Of a DNA stretch of 64,000 nt, positions 1-9,558 are shown piece after piece. The translations under genes were made by a program, and so were the position numbers. This DNA comes from CAZFER01 sp964517495 (GTDB taxonomy: Bacteria; Hinthialibacterota; Hinthialibacteria; Hinthialibacterales; Hinthialibacteraceae). The stretch lies in assembly GCA_964517495.1 (NCBI GenBank), contig CAZFER010000009.1, positions 1 through 64,000 on the forward strand. The letters run 5' to 3'. The number at the start of each line of letters is the position of its first letter. Position 1 is the first letter of the stretch. The notes beneath the pieces are model-generated. The model saw only the letters and a list, made by a program, of their open reading frames with translations, was not told the DNA's origin and did not search any database.

Positions 1-598
1 AGGTGCCGAATGGTTCACCCGGTGTGCCTTGTCCCCAATGATCGGGGACTATCATGGGATCATAGGTTGGAACCTTTGCTTCGGTGGAAAAGCAAACGTC
101 AAATCCATGGTGCCAGGGTGGCGAATAATGAGAGGTATCACCGAGGCGGCCACGGTTGGAGTCTTTAACTTCTGTAGTAAGCGTTCCCAAGTGCCATTTG
201 CCAAAGTGACCGGTGGTATACCCTTCAGTTTTCAGTGCTTCGGCGAGGGTGATTTCATCACCCGGCATATGACCACTATTGGCGGTAAATACGCCATAGC
301 GGTAGGGGTGCCGTCCGGTCAGGCAACTGCCCCGGGTTGGTGAACAAACAGGGGCAGCAGCATAAAAACGGGTGAAGCGAATTCCCTTCGCTGCCATCGC
401 ATCCAGGTTGGGTGTTTGAATAACAGGGTGGCCATTAAATCCTGTATCCCCCCACCCCATATCATCGGTCATGCAAAGAATGATGTTGGGCTTGTTATTA
501 TCGCTGGATTGCGCCAATGCAGACGTTGAAAAAGCGGCGGAAAGTGAAGCCAAACCTATCGTTTGAGCAAATGAACGGCGTGTCATATTTGATTGCAT
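1..598 (-). CDS. S1 family sulfatase, N-terminal part (runs off left edge)
   Basis: Reading the reverse strand from an ATG at 598 gives 199 open codons to the window edge. The start is supported by a GGAG about 8 bases upstream. A Tat-like leader (TRRSF at residues 6-10, then a hydrophobic stretch ending ALAQ) is followed by the metal-binding TDDMGWGDTG segment and the sulfatase signature CSPTR, with Cys85 as the residue normally oxidised to formylglycine. GKWHLG follows downstream. S1 sulfatases hydrolyse sulfate esters, typically from polysaccharides, in the periplasm or outside the cell. The catalytic C-terminal half lies outside the window, so substrate subfamily cannot be judged. The gene precedes another sulfatase on the same strand in reverse orientation, with a dispersed repeat between them. 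Confidence 0.93.
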   Translation of the reverse strand, partial: MQSNMTRRSFAQTIGLASLSAAFSTSALAQSSDNNKPNIILCMTDDMGWGDTGFNGHPVIQTPNLDAMAAKGIRFTRFYAAAPVCSPTRGSCLTGRHPYRYGVFTANSGHMPGDEITLAEALKTEGYTTGHFGKWHLGTLTTEVKDSNRGRLGDTSHYSPPWHHGFDVCFSTEAKVPTYDPMIVPDHWGQGTPGEPFGT

Positions 599-662
599 GA
601 TTTTTCTCTCCATGTTTAATTTTCTATTATAAATTTCAATAACATGAGAATGAGAAACAAAC

Positions 663-710
663 TTTCAACTCTCCCCTCGCCCCTGCCAGGCTTGGGAGGG
701 GAATGGTGCT
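663..710 (+). repeat. dispersed intergenic repeat R2, copy 1
   Basis: About 48 bases here match the reverse complement of 56067-56115 at roughly 40 positions by eye. The shared core is CCCCTSCCAGKCTTGGRAGGGG followed by AATGGT, so each copy can fold on CCCCT/AGGGG arms. It sits between two sulfatase genes on the reverse strand. Function is unknown; a transcript-end hairpin or a short mobile-type repeat are both possible. Confidence 0.6.
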
Positions 711-735
711 TTAAATAGCTGAGCACTTGCTTCTA

Positions 736-2184
736 TTACTCCAGGTCCAGATTGTCTCCAACACTCTTTTGCAATTTTCGTAATTTCTGATCAAGGTCAG
801 CGATCACATTCGTATATTCGGCCTTTCCGGCCAAATTGGTTTTTTCCCAGGGATCGGCTTTCATATCAAAGAGTTGCACGTTTTGAACTTTGGGATAACG
901 GATTAGTTTGTATTGTTCGGTGCGAACCATACGTTGATAATCAACATACGATCCAAAGATGGCGTCATGCACGTTATCTTTCTCGCCTCGAAGGAGAGGC
1001 ATCAAGCTGGGGAATTCAACGGTATCGGGTATGGGAACACCTGCCATTTCGCAGGTGGTGGCATACAAGCTGTGCAAATATACCATAGAATCGATCTGAC
1101 GCCCTTCTTCAAGTCCGGGCCCACAAAAGACAAGGGGCAGGCGAATGCTATGATCATATTGATTTTGCTTTCCCATCAATCCATGCTGGCCGACCGCGAG
1201 GCCATGATCAGCGGAGAAGATGATCACGGTGTTATCGGCTTTGCCGGTGGCTTCGAGTGCATCAAGAATTCGCCCGATTTGGGCATCAGCATGAGATATA
1301 ATGGCGTAATATTCCTGCAAATGCACTTTGACGTCATGTTCTGAGCGGGGAAACGGAGCCAGTTTTTCATCACGCAGGGTGTATCGCTGCCCCTGATCGA
1401 AGGGATGTTCCGGCAAATAATTGGGGGGGATCTCTATTTTATCCAATGGATACATATCGATGAATTTTTTGGGGGATTGGCGTGGATCGTGAGGAGCATG
1501 GAAAGAAACATACATAAAGAATGGATCATCACTTGAAGCGGCCTGGTTTTTAAGGAAATCGATCGAGGCATCCGCCCATTCCTTGCTGCTGTGGATAATG
1601 GTGCCATCATCCTGCTTGCGCCAATGGCCCTTCCGGGTTTTGTCGTATGGCTCCCAGGTATTGCCGGGGGCTGGGCGGTTATAGGCTTCGCCATTCACGG
1701 GTGTGGAAGGGAACATACCACCACCATGCGGACCAACCATCTTAAAACTCTGCTTTAAGGAAAGATCACCGTTATGCCATTTGCCGGTCATAAAGGTGTT
1801 ATAGCCGGCATTCCCCAATGTTTCACCCCACAGGGGAACACGAGGTTCAATTCCCTTTTTTGCATCACCAATATCGTGGCGCGCGTGGTATATATAACGG
1901 CCGGTGTTGAGCATGGCACGGCTGGCAACACAGACTGCCCCTGTCCAGGATCCCTGATTAAACGTGTGGGTAAAGGTAACTCCCCGTTTAACCAAGCGGT
2001 CGATATTCGGGGTTTTGACGGCGGGATTATTCAATGCACCGATCGAGAGAAAGGTTTGGTCATCGGTAAAAAGAAACAAAAAGTTCGGTCGTTTTTGTTC
2101 TGCATACCCGAGATTTACCAATGAGGGCATTGCAAACGCAGAAGTGAGCGCGCTGGTTTGTTGTAAGAATTCACGTCGTTTCAT
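736..2184 (-). CDS. S1 family sulfatase, 482 aa
   Basis: The full-length protein starts with a Tat-like leader (KRREF at 2-6, hydrophobic to about residue 28). FTDDQTF at 39-45 supplies the metal-binding aspartates. The active-site signature is C85-V-A-S-R, a variant of C-x-P-S-R with Ala in place of Pro. GKWHNG and SADHG (metal site) follow in the usual order, and the C-terminal region has the common LFDMKADPWEKTNLA segment. This order is typical of secreted S1 sulfatases that remove sulfate from glycans. Start codon choice is supported by an AGGGAG 8 bases upstream. It lies in tandem with the partial sulfatase at 1-598. Exact substrate is not readable from sequence. Confidence 0.93.
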   Translation of the reverse strand: MKRREFLQQTSALTSAFAMPSLVNLGYAEQKRPNFLFLFTDDQTFLSIGALNNPAVKTPNIDRLVKRGVTFTHTFNQGSWTGAVCVASRAMLNTGRYIYHARHDIGDAKKGIEPRVPLWGETLGNAGYNTFMTGKWHNGDLSLKQSFKMVGPHGGGMFPSTPVNGEAYNRPAPGNTWEPYDKTRKGHWRKQDDGTIIHSSKEWADASIDFLKNQAASSDDPFFMYVSFHAPHDPRQSPKKFIDMYPLDKIEIPPNYLPEHPFDQGQRYTLRDEKLAPFPRSEHDVKVHLQEYYAIISHADAQIGRILDALEATGKADNTVIIFSADHGLAVGQHGLMGKQNQYDHSIRLPLVFCGPGLEEGRQIDSMVYLHSLYATTCEMAGVPIPDTVEFPSLMPLLRGEKDNVHDAIFGSYVDYQRMVRTEQYKLIRYPKVQNVQLFDMKADPWEKTNLAGKAEYTNVIADLDQKLRKLQKSVGDNLDLE

Positions 2185-2506
2185 TTTTATACTCCCTGGG
2201 GATTAATACGGTTTGCTTGATCACATATGGCGAAAACATAGATTCTGTCCAATGACATTAAGTCAAGATATTTCACTCCAAATCCCCCGTCAACGGGGGG
2301 ACTTGGAGAACAAACGGCTTACGTGTGCATTGATGAGCCGGAAAACCTCACCCATCCACAACGGCTCCCCGGTATCACGATGGGATTGACCATCTGCCCC
2401 ACAATTTTTGGGTAAAGATCAGCCCAGTCATTGGGGAAGGAATAGTGGAGCCAATAGTAAGTTCTCACTCCCTTTCCACTTCATAGAGCTGACACATTAC
2501 AAAACA
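2185..2506. other. intergenic region with hairpin and repeat R1
   Basis: No gene is supported here. It holds a GC-rich hairpin at 2284-2299 (CCCCCG, loop TCAA, CGGGGG) without a T-run on either side, and copy A of dispersed repeat R1. The bases at 2471-2499 also resemble 6757-6785 upstream of bioB in the same orientation. Confidence 0.6.
2372..2446 (-). repeat. dispersed intergenic repeat R1, copy A
   Basis: Read on the reverse strand this stretch contains TTACCCAAAAATTGTGGGGC preceded by a TTCCTTCCCCAA block. It aligns with 6694-6743 and 55917-55985. The end next to 2450 reads ATTGGCTCCAC on the reverse strand, close to the inverted complement of the other end. That hints at short terminal inverted repeats. 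Boundaries are uncertain. Confidence 0.6.
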
Positions 2507-3814
2507 TCAATACAGTGAACGAATCACCAATGCTGGTCCAGGGAGTAACACTTCAATACCGTGATGTTTCGTATCAGACAATAATCCTATTGTATTTAAT
2601 CCCTTTTGCAGAATTTCAGGCTGAATAGGGATAACACGATAAAGTAAATCATGGTGGCCATCTCCTGCGACAGGCAATGGGTGTCCATTTAAAGTAAACG
2701 GCTCTTTGACATCCCCTTTGCCACCATCCCAAATCACAACATGAAGTTCAGCATATTCAACCTGTTCTGGATTTACATCCACTTGAATCGTACATTCTTT
2801 AAATCGATTATCCCGAGACCAGAATGGTATTGGAAGATCATGTGATTGATATATGGAGACCAATGAATTATCGCAGTTAGGAGTGCTAAGTCCATTTAAT
2901 TCAGGAGTTTTAAACACTACTTTTGGTTCATCTTTAAATACGATTTCTGCTTGAACGGCCATTTCATCCTGCGAAGGTATCATCGACACATCCCACCCCA
3001 CCCGAAAGGGGGGTGTATCAGACGATCCGATAATGGCAACAGGGTTCTTGGATTTTGTAAAACCATGCCAATCTCTTGATTTGCAATTACCATTTTCATC
3101 ATATCCATAATAAAAACCCCGATAATCAACCCGCTTGATCATCTTTGAAGAGGATTCGGGATAATCCAAACGTAATGAAATCACTTCCTCATTTAAATCA
3201 TTCTTTTCAGCGATCACAGTGGCGGTAAATTTATCCAAGCCACGTTTTTTTAAAAGTGAATGTTCACGTTTTAATTCCGCTTTTAAAGCAACATTATCAA
3301 TTAAAAAGTGCCCCCAAAAGGTTGTTCCGGTATCACAGGCAAACTGAAAAGCATTATATCCATTCACTAAATCTAATATTTTCAGAGATATATCTGGATA
3401 CGTATAAGTGCAATGATGATCAACCGTTCCAACCTCTGGCAATTCATACGTTGATCGTCCGTTCACTGTTACCCGCTTATTTGCTGTTCCTGGATGTCCA
3501 CCCCATTGTTCCATATAAAGGGAGGCACTTTTCAACTGGGCTGGATTTTCCTCCATCTTTATCAAAATCATCCCATTCCCTCGCACTTCGGATCGATGCA
3601 TAAATGAAGGATGCAAAACAACTTCCGGAGCATTCACTCGTATTCGTGGGTTATAGGTGGGGTTACCATTTTCAATCCCACTTTCGTACCAATGATACTT
3701 TATAAATCGCCCATGTTCGCTTTCTGATTCACTTGCAAATAATGGTACAGAACCATAAGCAATAAGTACTAACGATAGAGCAAATAGAAAGAGAATAGAA
3801 TATCGATTATCCAC
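2507..3814 (-). CDS. secreted protein with two similar beta-sandwich-like halves, function unknown
   Basis: This encodes about 435 residues with an N-terminal signal peptide (ILFLFALSLVLIAYGSVPLFA). I chose the GTG at 3814 because AAGGTG lies 6 bases upstream; a GTG at 3823 would add three residues but has no clear ribosome site. Two segments, about 95-185 and 345-435, resemble each other: each has W-x-G-G, a V/L-NG turn, a HH pair and an L-x-x-G-x-N-x-x turn. This is the pattern of lectin-like or carbohydrate-binding jelly-roll domains. No catalytic motif is recognised. It sits downstream of nothing co-oriented and beside sulfatases, which suggests but does not prove a polysaccharide-related role. 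Confidence 0.8.
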   Translation of the reverse strand: MDNRYSILFLFALSLVLIAYGSVPLFASESESEHGRFIKYHWYESGIENGNPTYNPRIRVNAPEVVLHPSFMHRSEVRGNGMILIKMEENPAQLKSASLYMEQWGGHPGTANKRVTVNGRSTYELPEVGTVDHHCTYTYPDISLKILDLVNGYNAFQFACDTGTTFWGHFLIDNVALKAELKREHSLLKKRGLDKFTATVIAEKNDLNEEVISLRLDYPESSSKMIKRVDYRGFYYGYDENGNCKSRDWHGFTKSKNPVAIIGSSDTPPFRVGWDVSMIPSQDEMAVQAEIVFKDEPKVVFKTPELNGLSTPNCDNSLVSIYQSHDLPIPFWSRDNRFKECTIQVDVNPEQVEYAELHVVIWDGGKGDVKEPFTLNGHPLPVAGDGHHDLLYRVIPIQPEILQKGLNTIGLLSDTKHHGIEVLLPGPALVIRSLY

Positions 3815-4007
3815 TATATTCACCTTATTTTTGTTTGGAAATCAAATAGCTTAACATAACATAACCTGGGCTACAAACGCAAACCAAAGCATTGCAATTT
3901 TTGCATTTCACACAATTTAATCCACAGTTTATACAATTGTATTCCTTGATCCCCCTTCAATTAGCGCCAAAATGACACGAATACCGCATGAAAAATATTA
4001 AGCAATT

Positions 4008-4949
4008 ATGGAATTATTTATAGAAATTGTATCGATTGTATTGCCGGTTTTTTTTGTGATTGCTTTTGGCTATGGCCTAAAGCAGTTGGGTAATATTGAC
4101 CAGGAATTTGTGACTCAAGCTAATCGGTTGGTATTCAACGTATGCTTGCCATTACTGTTGTTTTTCAAAATCGGCACCTCTGATTTCTCTGCCAATGTCA
4201 ACTGGAAGTTGATTGCAGGATCATCCGTAGGCCTGATCATCATTTTTTCTTTATCATATTTTTATGCCCATATACGTGGTTATACCCCTTCCATGAAGGG
4301 TGTTTTTTGTCAGGGTGCTTTTCGTGGAAATCTGGCATATGTGGGATTGGCCATGGTGAGCAATGCCTATGGGGATGACGGCCTGACACGCGCCGCCATT
4401 TTGATGGGATTCATCGTTCCACTGCTTAATCTGCTGGCAATTATTGCTTTGCTCATGCCTCATCATCAAAGTGGTTCATTCAGTTTAAAAGCCTGGATTA
4501 AGCAAGTTATTTTAAATCCATTAATTATCGGTGCCTTTTTTGGAATTGCTTGGAGTTTTTCTCAATTATCCATGCCCATTATGATGGAGCGAAGTTTACA
4601 AATCATCACTCAGATGACGCTGCCCTTGGCACTCATTGCGATTGGCGCGGGATTTACTTTGAAAGGATTAAAAGGAGATCTGCACAAAGCCATATTATCG
4701 AGCGTGTTCAAGGTTTTGCTAACCCCTTTATGCACCGCTTATCTTCTCTATCTTTTAGGTGTAGAGGGACTTGACTTTTCCGTGGGATTATTAATCGCTG
4801 GCACGCCGACTGCCATGGCAACCTATATCATGGCCTCCCAAATGCGCGGTGATCCTGATTTGGCAAGCAGCATTGTGATCATATCCACACTTTGTTCCAT
4901 ACTCACTTTTATGATCTTACTGCTTGGGTTAAAATGGTGGGGTGCTTAA
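4008..4949 (+). CDS. AEC-family transporter (auxin efflux carrier type permease)
   Basis: The 313-residue protein is almost entirely hydrophobic, with about ten membrane segments. It carries the AEC family marks: an N-terminal VLPVFFVIAFGYGL segment, NRLVFNVCLPLLLF in the second helix pair, RGNLAYVGLAM mid-protein, LPLALIAIGAG in the second half and a conserved TPTAMATYIMA near the end. Family members export or exchange small organic anions such as malate or malonate; the substrate here is not deducible. It is a single gene, ending 9 bases from the convergent coiled-coil gene. Confidence 0.9.
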   Translation: MELFIEIVSIVLPVFFVIAFGYGLKQLGNIDQEFVTQANRLVFNVCLPLLLFFKIGTSDFSANVNWKLIAGSSVGLIIIFSLSYFYAHIRGYTPSMKGVFCQGAFRGNLAYVGLAMVSNAYGDDGLTRAAILMGFIVPLLNLLAIIALLMPHHQSGSFSLKAWIKQVILNPLIIGAFFGIAWSFSQLSMPIMMERSLQIITQMTLPLALIAIGAGFTLKGLKGDLHKAILSSVFKVLLTPLCTAYLLYLLGVEGLDFSVGLLIAGTPTAMATYIMASQMRGDPDLASSIVIISTLCSILTFMILLLGLKWWGA

Positions 4950-4958
4950 AACTGGTAT

Positions 4959-6077
4959 TTACTCCCCCCTTTTTAAGTAATGCATGCCAGTAGACTTATT
5001 CTTCTTCCCCGCCTCTTTTGGTTTTTTCTGTTGGGTTGTAGGTTGAGAATGCCTTTTGACATTATCCATATCCACTTTTGTTTCCGATTCCTGCAATACA
5101 TTCTCTGAAATATGATCGATTACATCACTGACTTCCTTTTCCTGCCTTTCCAATATTTTGCTTTCATAATTTAGTGCGTTCATTTCCGTTTTTTTCGATT
5201 CATACTCACGTTTAGCTTCAGTTATATTTGGAAGATCAGGATGCTCGTCCTGGGAGGAAAGGGTATCAAGGCCTAATTCTTTAAGCTCATTTATTTTACC
5301 CTGTACTTCCGTGATGGTTCGATATAATTCTTCCAACTCGAATCCTAAAAAGTCTCTTCTTGAATAACATATTTGGTTTTGTGTATTAAGAAGGCGCCGT
5401 TTTGTCTTCTGTAAATTGAGTCGATAGTAATAAAGCGATTGGATATCCGGTTCGATCGAACGGGCATAAAGCAGGTATTTGTTTTTCATTTTGAGGAGTT
5501 GTTTCGCCAAAGCCACCGCTTTTTCTTCATTTCCCTTTTTCTTTTCATTCATAAATTCCCCCATCATGGTTTCATATTCATCCAGGATGGGGGCATTTTT
5601 TCGTTTCGTGGCAATAAGACTCTCACAACTCGCGGTTTCTGAAAGACCGTCGGTAATTTCCCTTTCCCGCCTTTTCAAACTTGGTTCAATACGTTCGATA
5701 TCTTTTTTACAGATGGCGTGCCGGCGTTTGAATTGATTGAAGGAATAAGTTGCAATGGTATGAAGGATTTCAAGTTCCTGTTGGATGATCTTAAGTTCAT
5801 CGGTTAATGCTCTACGAACCAGTTTTTGCAAATCAGGATTTTCACTTCGTTCAAGGTACTCATTTGCTTGGGATTGAGTAATCCAGGTGACTTTCCCCAC
5901 ATGGATAATCCGAACCAACCTGGATGGTTGAGTGTTGGCTTTTTTAGATGCAACGTGAACGGCTTTATCTAAAAATTGCTCAACCCTATCCATTGATATG
6001 GCCCTATCTGACTCAAACAAACTCAGAATATCTTCAAATTGAACATTGGCTGAACTTCCAAAACCTCTTTCATTCAC
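4959..6077 (-). CDS. coiled-coil protein of unknown function, 372 aa
   Basis: This reads from a GTG at 6077 with a GGGGGGA about 8 bases upstream. No signal peptide or membrane segment is visible, so it is probably cytoplasmic. After a short N-terminal region (about 1-85), residues 86-330 are rich in Glu, Lys, Leu and Gln in heptad-like patterns, indicating long helices. The tail (from about 335) is basic and hydrophilic and ends MHYLKRGE. I do not recognise a family. Both flanking genes are unrelated. The following 700 bases upstream are AT-rich and non-coding. Confidence 0.7.
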   Translation of the reverse strand: MNERGFGSSANVQFEDILSLFESDRAISMDRVEQFLDKAVHVASKKANTQPSRLVRIIHVGKVTWITQSQANEYLERSENPDLQKLVRRALTDELKIIQQELEILHTIATYSFNQFKRRHAICKKDIERIEPSLKRREREITDGLSETASCESLIATKRKNAPILDEYETMMGEFMNEKKKGNEEKAVALAKQLLKMKNKYLLYARSIEPDIQSLYYYRLNLQKTKRRLLNTQNQICYSRRDFLGFELEELYRTITEVQGKINELKELGLDTLSSQDEHPDLPNITEAKREYESKKTEMNALNYESKILERQEKEVSDVIDHISENVLQESETKVDMDNVKRHSQPTTQQKKPKEAGKKNKSTGMHYLKRGE

Positions 6078-6987
6078 AATTTTAATCCCCCCCTTTCGGA
6101 ATTACTCCATACCACTTCTTATTATTTACTTTTTTTCGGCCTTGTCAATATTTAGGAAAGAATTTATCATATTTTTACTTTTTGTAATGATTATTAGCCA
6201 AATTGAGAATTAAAATAATTCATTGGATTGAATTATGTTTTCACGACTGTGATGGATATAAGCTTCAACTTATTGAATCGGAAACAAGTAGATCCCCCTC
6301 TACATCCTATTTTTTGCTTACTCGAGGTAGTAATGAATTATTTTACATAACATTTAGATATAATTCAATGATGTGAGTTAACAATTCAGCTAATTTTTAC
6401 GAAAAAAACAAATAAAGCAAGCACGGATATGTCTGCCAATCCCATTTCATGTGTTCCCAAAGTCACCAAACAAGCATATGCTCAATGTTTATGTGTGTTT
6501 CTTGCCACTTTTACGTTATTATTTTTTATTAGAGTGAACCGCCGCAAGCACGTTTAATTTTTAGATTGTTTATCATTTATTGTATGTATCCAGTTGTTTA
6601 TATATATTTGTACTTTGAAATTGATAAAACATGATTTCAACATTTCATCCGTCTTTCAAGCATTAAAGGTAAATGGTCAGCAATGAGTAGTTCCATTCCT
6701 CTCCCAAGATTGCTGAGTTTTACCCAAAAGTTGCGAGGCCAATTATATAAATATTCCCATCCATTCCGCTTCATATGGCTGACATGGTATCATTAAAGTA
6801 CTCCCAGCAATTCCTATATATTCAGCCTCTTCACGCAAATTCGGGGCAAAAAACACGACCAATTTTTCAATCCCCGCAACCGCTATCTCCAGACAAAATC
6901 TCAAAGCGTGTTAAAATCAAAAGTTTACAGCCAATTGAAAGAAAAAATTGGCTGAACGTTAAAATTTGGCTTTTAGAGGTTTACCCA
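6078..6987. other. long AT-rich intergenic region upstream of bioB
   Basis: No protein gene is supported in these 910 bases. It contains repeat R1 copy B (6694-6743), a block similar to 2471-2499 (6757-6785), and a small hairpin GCCAATT (6930-6936) / AATTGGC (6946-6952) just before bioB. The bioB frame stays open back to an ATG at 6775, but this begins in repeat sequence and I do not treat it as coding. Confidence 0.55.
6694..6743 (+). repeat. dispersed intergenic repeat R1, copy B
   Basis: CATTCCTCTCCCAA, then TGCTGAG, then TTACCCAAAAGTTG and GRGGCCAAT match copy C at 55917-55985 nearly base for base over about 50 bases. Copy A (2372-2446) matches in inverted orientation. It lies some 245 bases before the chosen bioB start. 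Confidence 0.65.
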
Positions 6988-8040
6988 ATGGTAGTTGAAT
7001 CCACTCCAATTCTTGATCAAATTCCCCCACGCGAGTATACGTCCTTATCGACACTTCTTGAATCAACGTGTAATGAAATTATCGATAAATCATATTCCAT
7101 TTCCAGAGATGAAGCCCTGCAAATTGCCTCCATTGATAAGAATGATGCCCTGCTACTTTTTCACTATGCTCACAAAATCCGAAACCACTTTCGTGGTGAT
7201 AAGGTGGGTTTATGCTCGATCGTCAATGCAAAATCAGGGGCATGCCCAGAAGATTGCACATTTTGTGCTCAATCCGCTCATTTCAAAACAGCCTCCCCTG
7301 TTTATGAGATGATGCCACCTGAAGAAGTGGTGAAACAGGCCCAAATTGCTAAAAACGATGGTGCAGAAGCATTTGGCATCGTGATCAGCGGCAAGGGGAT
7401 TAAAAATCAGCGTGAATTGGAACAAATTGGCGATATAGTCAAGAAAATTCGTAAAGAAGTGGATATTGACGTTCATGGTTCATTTGGCATCCTTTCAAGG
7501 GAACATGTTGACTACCTGCGTGATTGTGGGGTAACCATGATCAACCACAATCTTGAAACATCCGAACGCCATTATTCAAACCTCTGTTCAACCCACACCT
7601 TTCAGGAACGTATTGATACCCTCCGATATGTTCGTGAAAGTGGGATGAAACTGTGCGCCGGTGGAATCTTTGGTGTGGGCGAAACATTAGAAGACCGGGT
7701 GGATATGGCTCTTCAACTTAGAGACCTGGCCGTGGAAACTGTACCCATGAATTTCCTTCACCCCATTCCAGGCACTCCACTCAACAACTTAATCCCCCTA
7801 TCCCCGATTACCTGTTTGATGACCATCGCTCTTTACCGCTTTATCCTACCCACCCAAGAAATCAAAATATGCGGGGGACGCGAAAAGAATCTTCGTGATC
7901 TGCAAAGCATGATCTTCTTTGCCGGTGCAGATAGCATGATGATCGGAAATTACCTCACAACAGCCGGGCGTGAACCAGAACAGGACTGGCAAATGCTGCG
8001 TGATATGGAACTAACATGGGAAGCCCAAAATCAGGAGTGA
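6988..8040 (+). CDS. bioB: biotin synthase BioB
   Basis: BioB is the radical-SAM enzyme that inserts sulfur into dethiobiotin in the last step of biotin synthesis. The 350-residue reading from the ATG at 6988 fits the family length. The 4Fe-4S motif is C86-P-E-D-C90-T-F-C93, preceded by SIVNAKSG. AGGIFGVGE, the segment MNFLHPIPGTPL, and the C-terminal GADSMMIGNYLTT are all typical. The start is set by GAGG about 8 bases upstream. The frame is open for 71 more codons upstream, but that stretch overlaps repeat DNA and has no family counterpart. No other bio genes are adjacent. The 3' end overlaps the convergent kinase gene by 10 bases. Confidence 0.95.
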   Translation: MVVESTPILDQIPPREYTSLSTLLESTCNEIIDKSYSISRDEALQIASIDKNDALLLFHYAHKIRNHFRGDKVGLCSIVNAKSGACPEDCTFCAQSAHFKTASPVYEMMPPEEVVKQAQIAKNDGAEAFGIVISGKGIKNQRELEQIGDIVKKIRKEVDIDVHGSFGILSREHVDYLRDCGVTMINHNLETSERHYSNLCSTHTFQERIDTLRYVRESGMKLCAGGIFGVGETLEDRVDMALQLRDLAVETVPMNFLHPIPGTPLNNLIPLSPITCLMTIALYRFILPTQEIKICGGREKNLRDLQSMIFFAGADSMMIGNYLTTAGREPEQDWQMLRDMELTWEAQNQE

Positions 8041-9542
8041 TAGATTGGTAAATCGATTGTAAAAGTGGAGCCCTCGCCTTCTTTCGATTCAACATACACC
8101 GCGCCTTCCTGCGCCTCCACAATTGATTTGGAAATGCTGAGTCCCAGGCCGGTCCCCCCAATATTGCGGGTGGCTTTTGTTTTGACACGAAAAAAGCGCT
8201 GAAACAATTTCTTTTGATCCTCCGCACTAATCCCGATGCCGTTATCCTTCACCGAAATGTGCACTCGATGATTATTCAAGACTGTCGTTGTTATCCGCAC
8301 TTCCCCACTTTCCGGTGTATACTTGATGGCGTTCGATACCAGGTTGGTTAACGCTTGCTGTAAGCGGTCCACATCACCTGAGACAGCCAAACCGGGCTTA
8401 ACATCCATCACAAAGTTTATATTCTTCTGTTCTGCCTGTGGTTTCATGGTTAAATAGACATAATCACATAGATAGCGGACATCCACCTTACCAAAGGTCA
8501 TGTTCAGCTTGCCCGATTCAATCCGGTCAAGATCCAATAAATCATCTATCAACGCAGCCAGCCGGTTGGCGTTAGTCGATATAATCTTTAAATACCCAGC
8601 CATTTCATCGGAGATTTCACCCAAATCGCCGGATATCATTAGATCAATATATCCTTTGATCGAGGTCAACGGGGACCTCAATTCATGCGAGACAATCGAA
8701 ATCAGATCAGCCTTCATCCGGTCAATCTCAGCCTGCTTGGTGCGATCCTCAAAAATCATCACCAAACCGGTCACGCAATCCTCTTTTTCATGGATAGGTG
8801 AACAACTGACTCGAAGATCACGCTTATCCAACGAAAAATCAAACACCCGTTGCTGGAAGGAATGAGGATTATTTGGATCAAACTTTAGCGCATCATCCAA
8901 GGGTTGGCATACTTCTGCCAAGTGACGATTTGTTGATTCATCCGGTAAATTGAGTAATTGCTTGGCGGATTCATTACACTGGATAATCATTCCTTGATCA
9001 TCACAAGCCAGCAAACCTTCGTTCATACAAAATATAATACTCTTCAGCGTGTTTTTTTGCTCCGCTAACTGAATAGTACGCTGTAGAAGTTCCTGGCTCA
9101 CTTCCGATAACCGGCGGCTTAGTTTCTCCACCCGCTGGTCATGTAACTTCACCGTCTCCTTTAAGACATCAAGATCACTGATCTCCTGCTCAAGGGTTAA
9201 TACATAGTGTTTTTCATTGTCCTGGTTTGTTGGACTGGGAAGATTCGAGATCGAGAGTTTTAAATCAATATGTTTTTCTTTTGTTAATTGAAATCCCAGC
9301 CCTTCGAATGACTTGATTTGAAAATCATCATCCAAACAAGCAATAAATTCGTCCTTATTTGTCAATCGATCAAAAAACGAACTTCCCGGCTTGAGGTTAA
9401 AAACCCGCTGTGCGATGGAATTGCTATTTACAATCAAACCATCTCCGTCTATAACTAGCAGAGGATCGGATACAACATGGAAGAAAGGAGTGTAATTCAA
9501 AGACAATGTCATATCATTTTTCATAAAATGGAACTTACTCAC
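8031..9542 (-). CDS. soluble PAS-domain sensor histidine kinase
   Basis: The 503-residue kinase has no membrane segment. Order: PAS-like domain about 20-118 (FFHVVSDPLLVIDGDG), a coiled coil about 125-165, a second PAS about 166-266, HisKA with the phospho-acceptor His286 in SIVSHELRSPLTSIKGY, then HATPase with NLVSNAIKYTP, DNGIGIS, FQRFFRV and GGTGLGLSI. All catalytic boxes are intact. It probably autophosphorylates and passes phosphate to a response regulator, but none is encoded nearby, so it is an orphan kinase. The GTG start at 9542 has no clear ribosome site; ATG codons at 9524 and 9512 are alternatives. It follows the PhnD-like binding protein gene by 16 bases, suggesting co-transcription and joint sensing. 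Confidence 0.93.
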   Translation of the reverse strand: MSKFHFMKNDMTLSLNYTPFFHVVSDPLLVIDGDGLIVNSNSIAQRVFNLKPGSSFFDRLTNKDEFIACLDDDFQIKSFEGLGFQLTKEKHIDLKLSISNLPSPTNQDNEKHYVLTLEQEISDLDVLKETVKLHDQRVEKLSRRLSEVSQELLQRTIQLAEQKNTLKSIIFCMNEGLLACDDQGMIIQCNESAKQLLNLPDESTNRHLAEVCQPLDDALKFDPNNPHSFQQRVFDFSLDKRDLRVSCSPIHEKEDCVTGLVMIFEDRTKQAEIDRMKADLISIVSHELRSPLTSIKGYIDLMISGDLGEISDEMAGYLKIISTNANRLAALIDDLLDLDRIESGKLNMTFGKVDVRYLCDYVYLTMKPQAEQKNINFVMDVKPGLAVSGDVDRLQQALTNLVSNAIKYTPESGEVRITTTVLNNHRVHISVKDNGIGISAEDQKKLFQRFFRVKTKATRNIGGTGLGLSISKSIVEAQEGAVYVESKEGEGSTFTIDLPIYHS

Positions 9543-9558
9543 ACGTTAAGTCTTTAAT

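Noticed and set aside
913..1344. 143-codon forward ORF inside the 736-2184 sulfatase
   Set aside because: Antisense shadow of a clear gene.
6775..6987. N-terminal extension of bioB by 71 codons
   Set aside because: It begins in repeat-like sequence, has no ribosome site, and the ATG at 6988 has GAGG and gives the normal BioB length.
6901..6990. BirA-type biotin operator before bioB
   Set aside because: Half-site-like TTTAC fragments are present but spacing and symmetry do not fit the TTGTNAACC/GGTTNACAA form.
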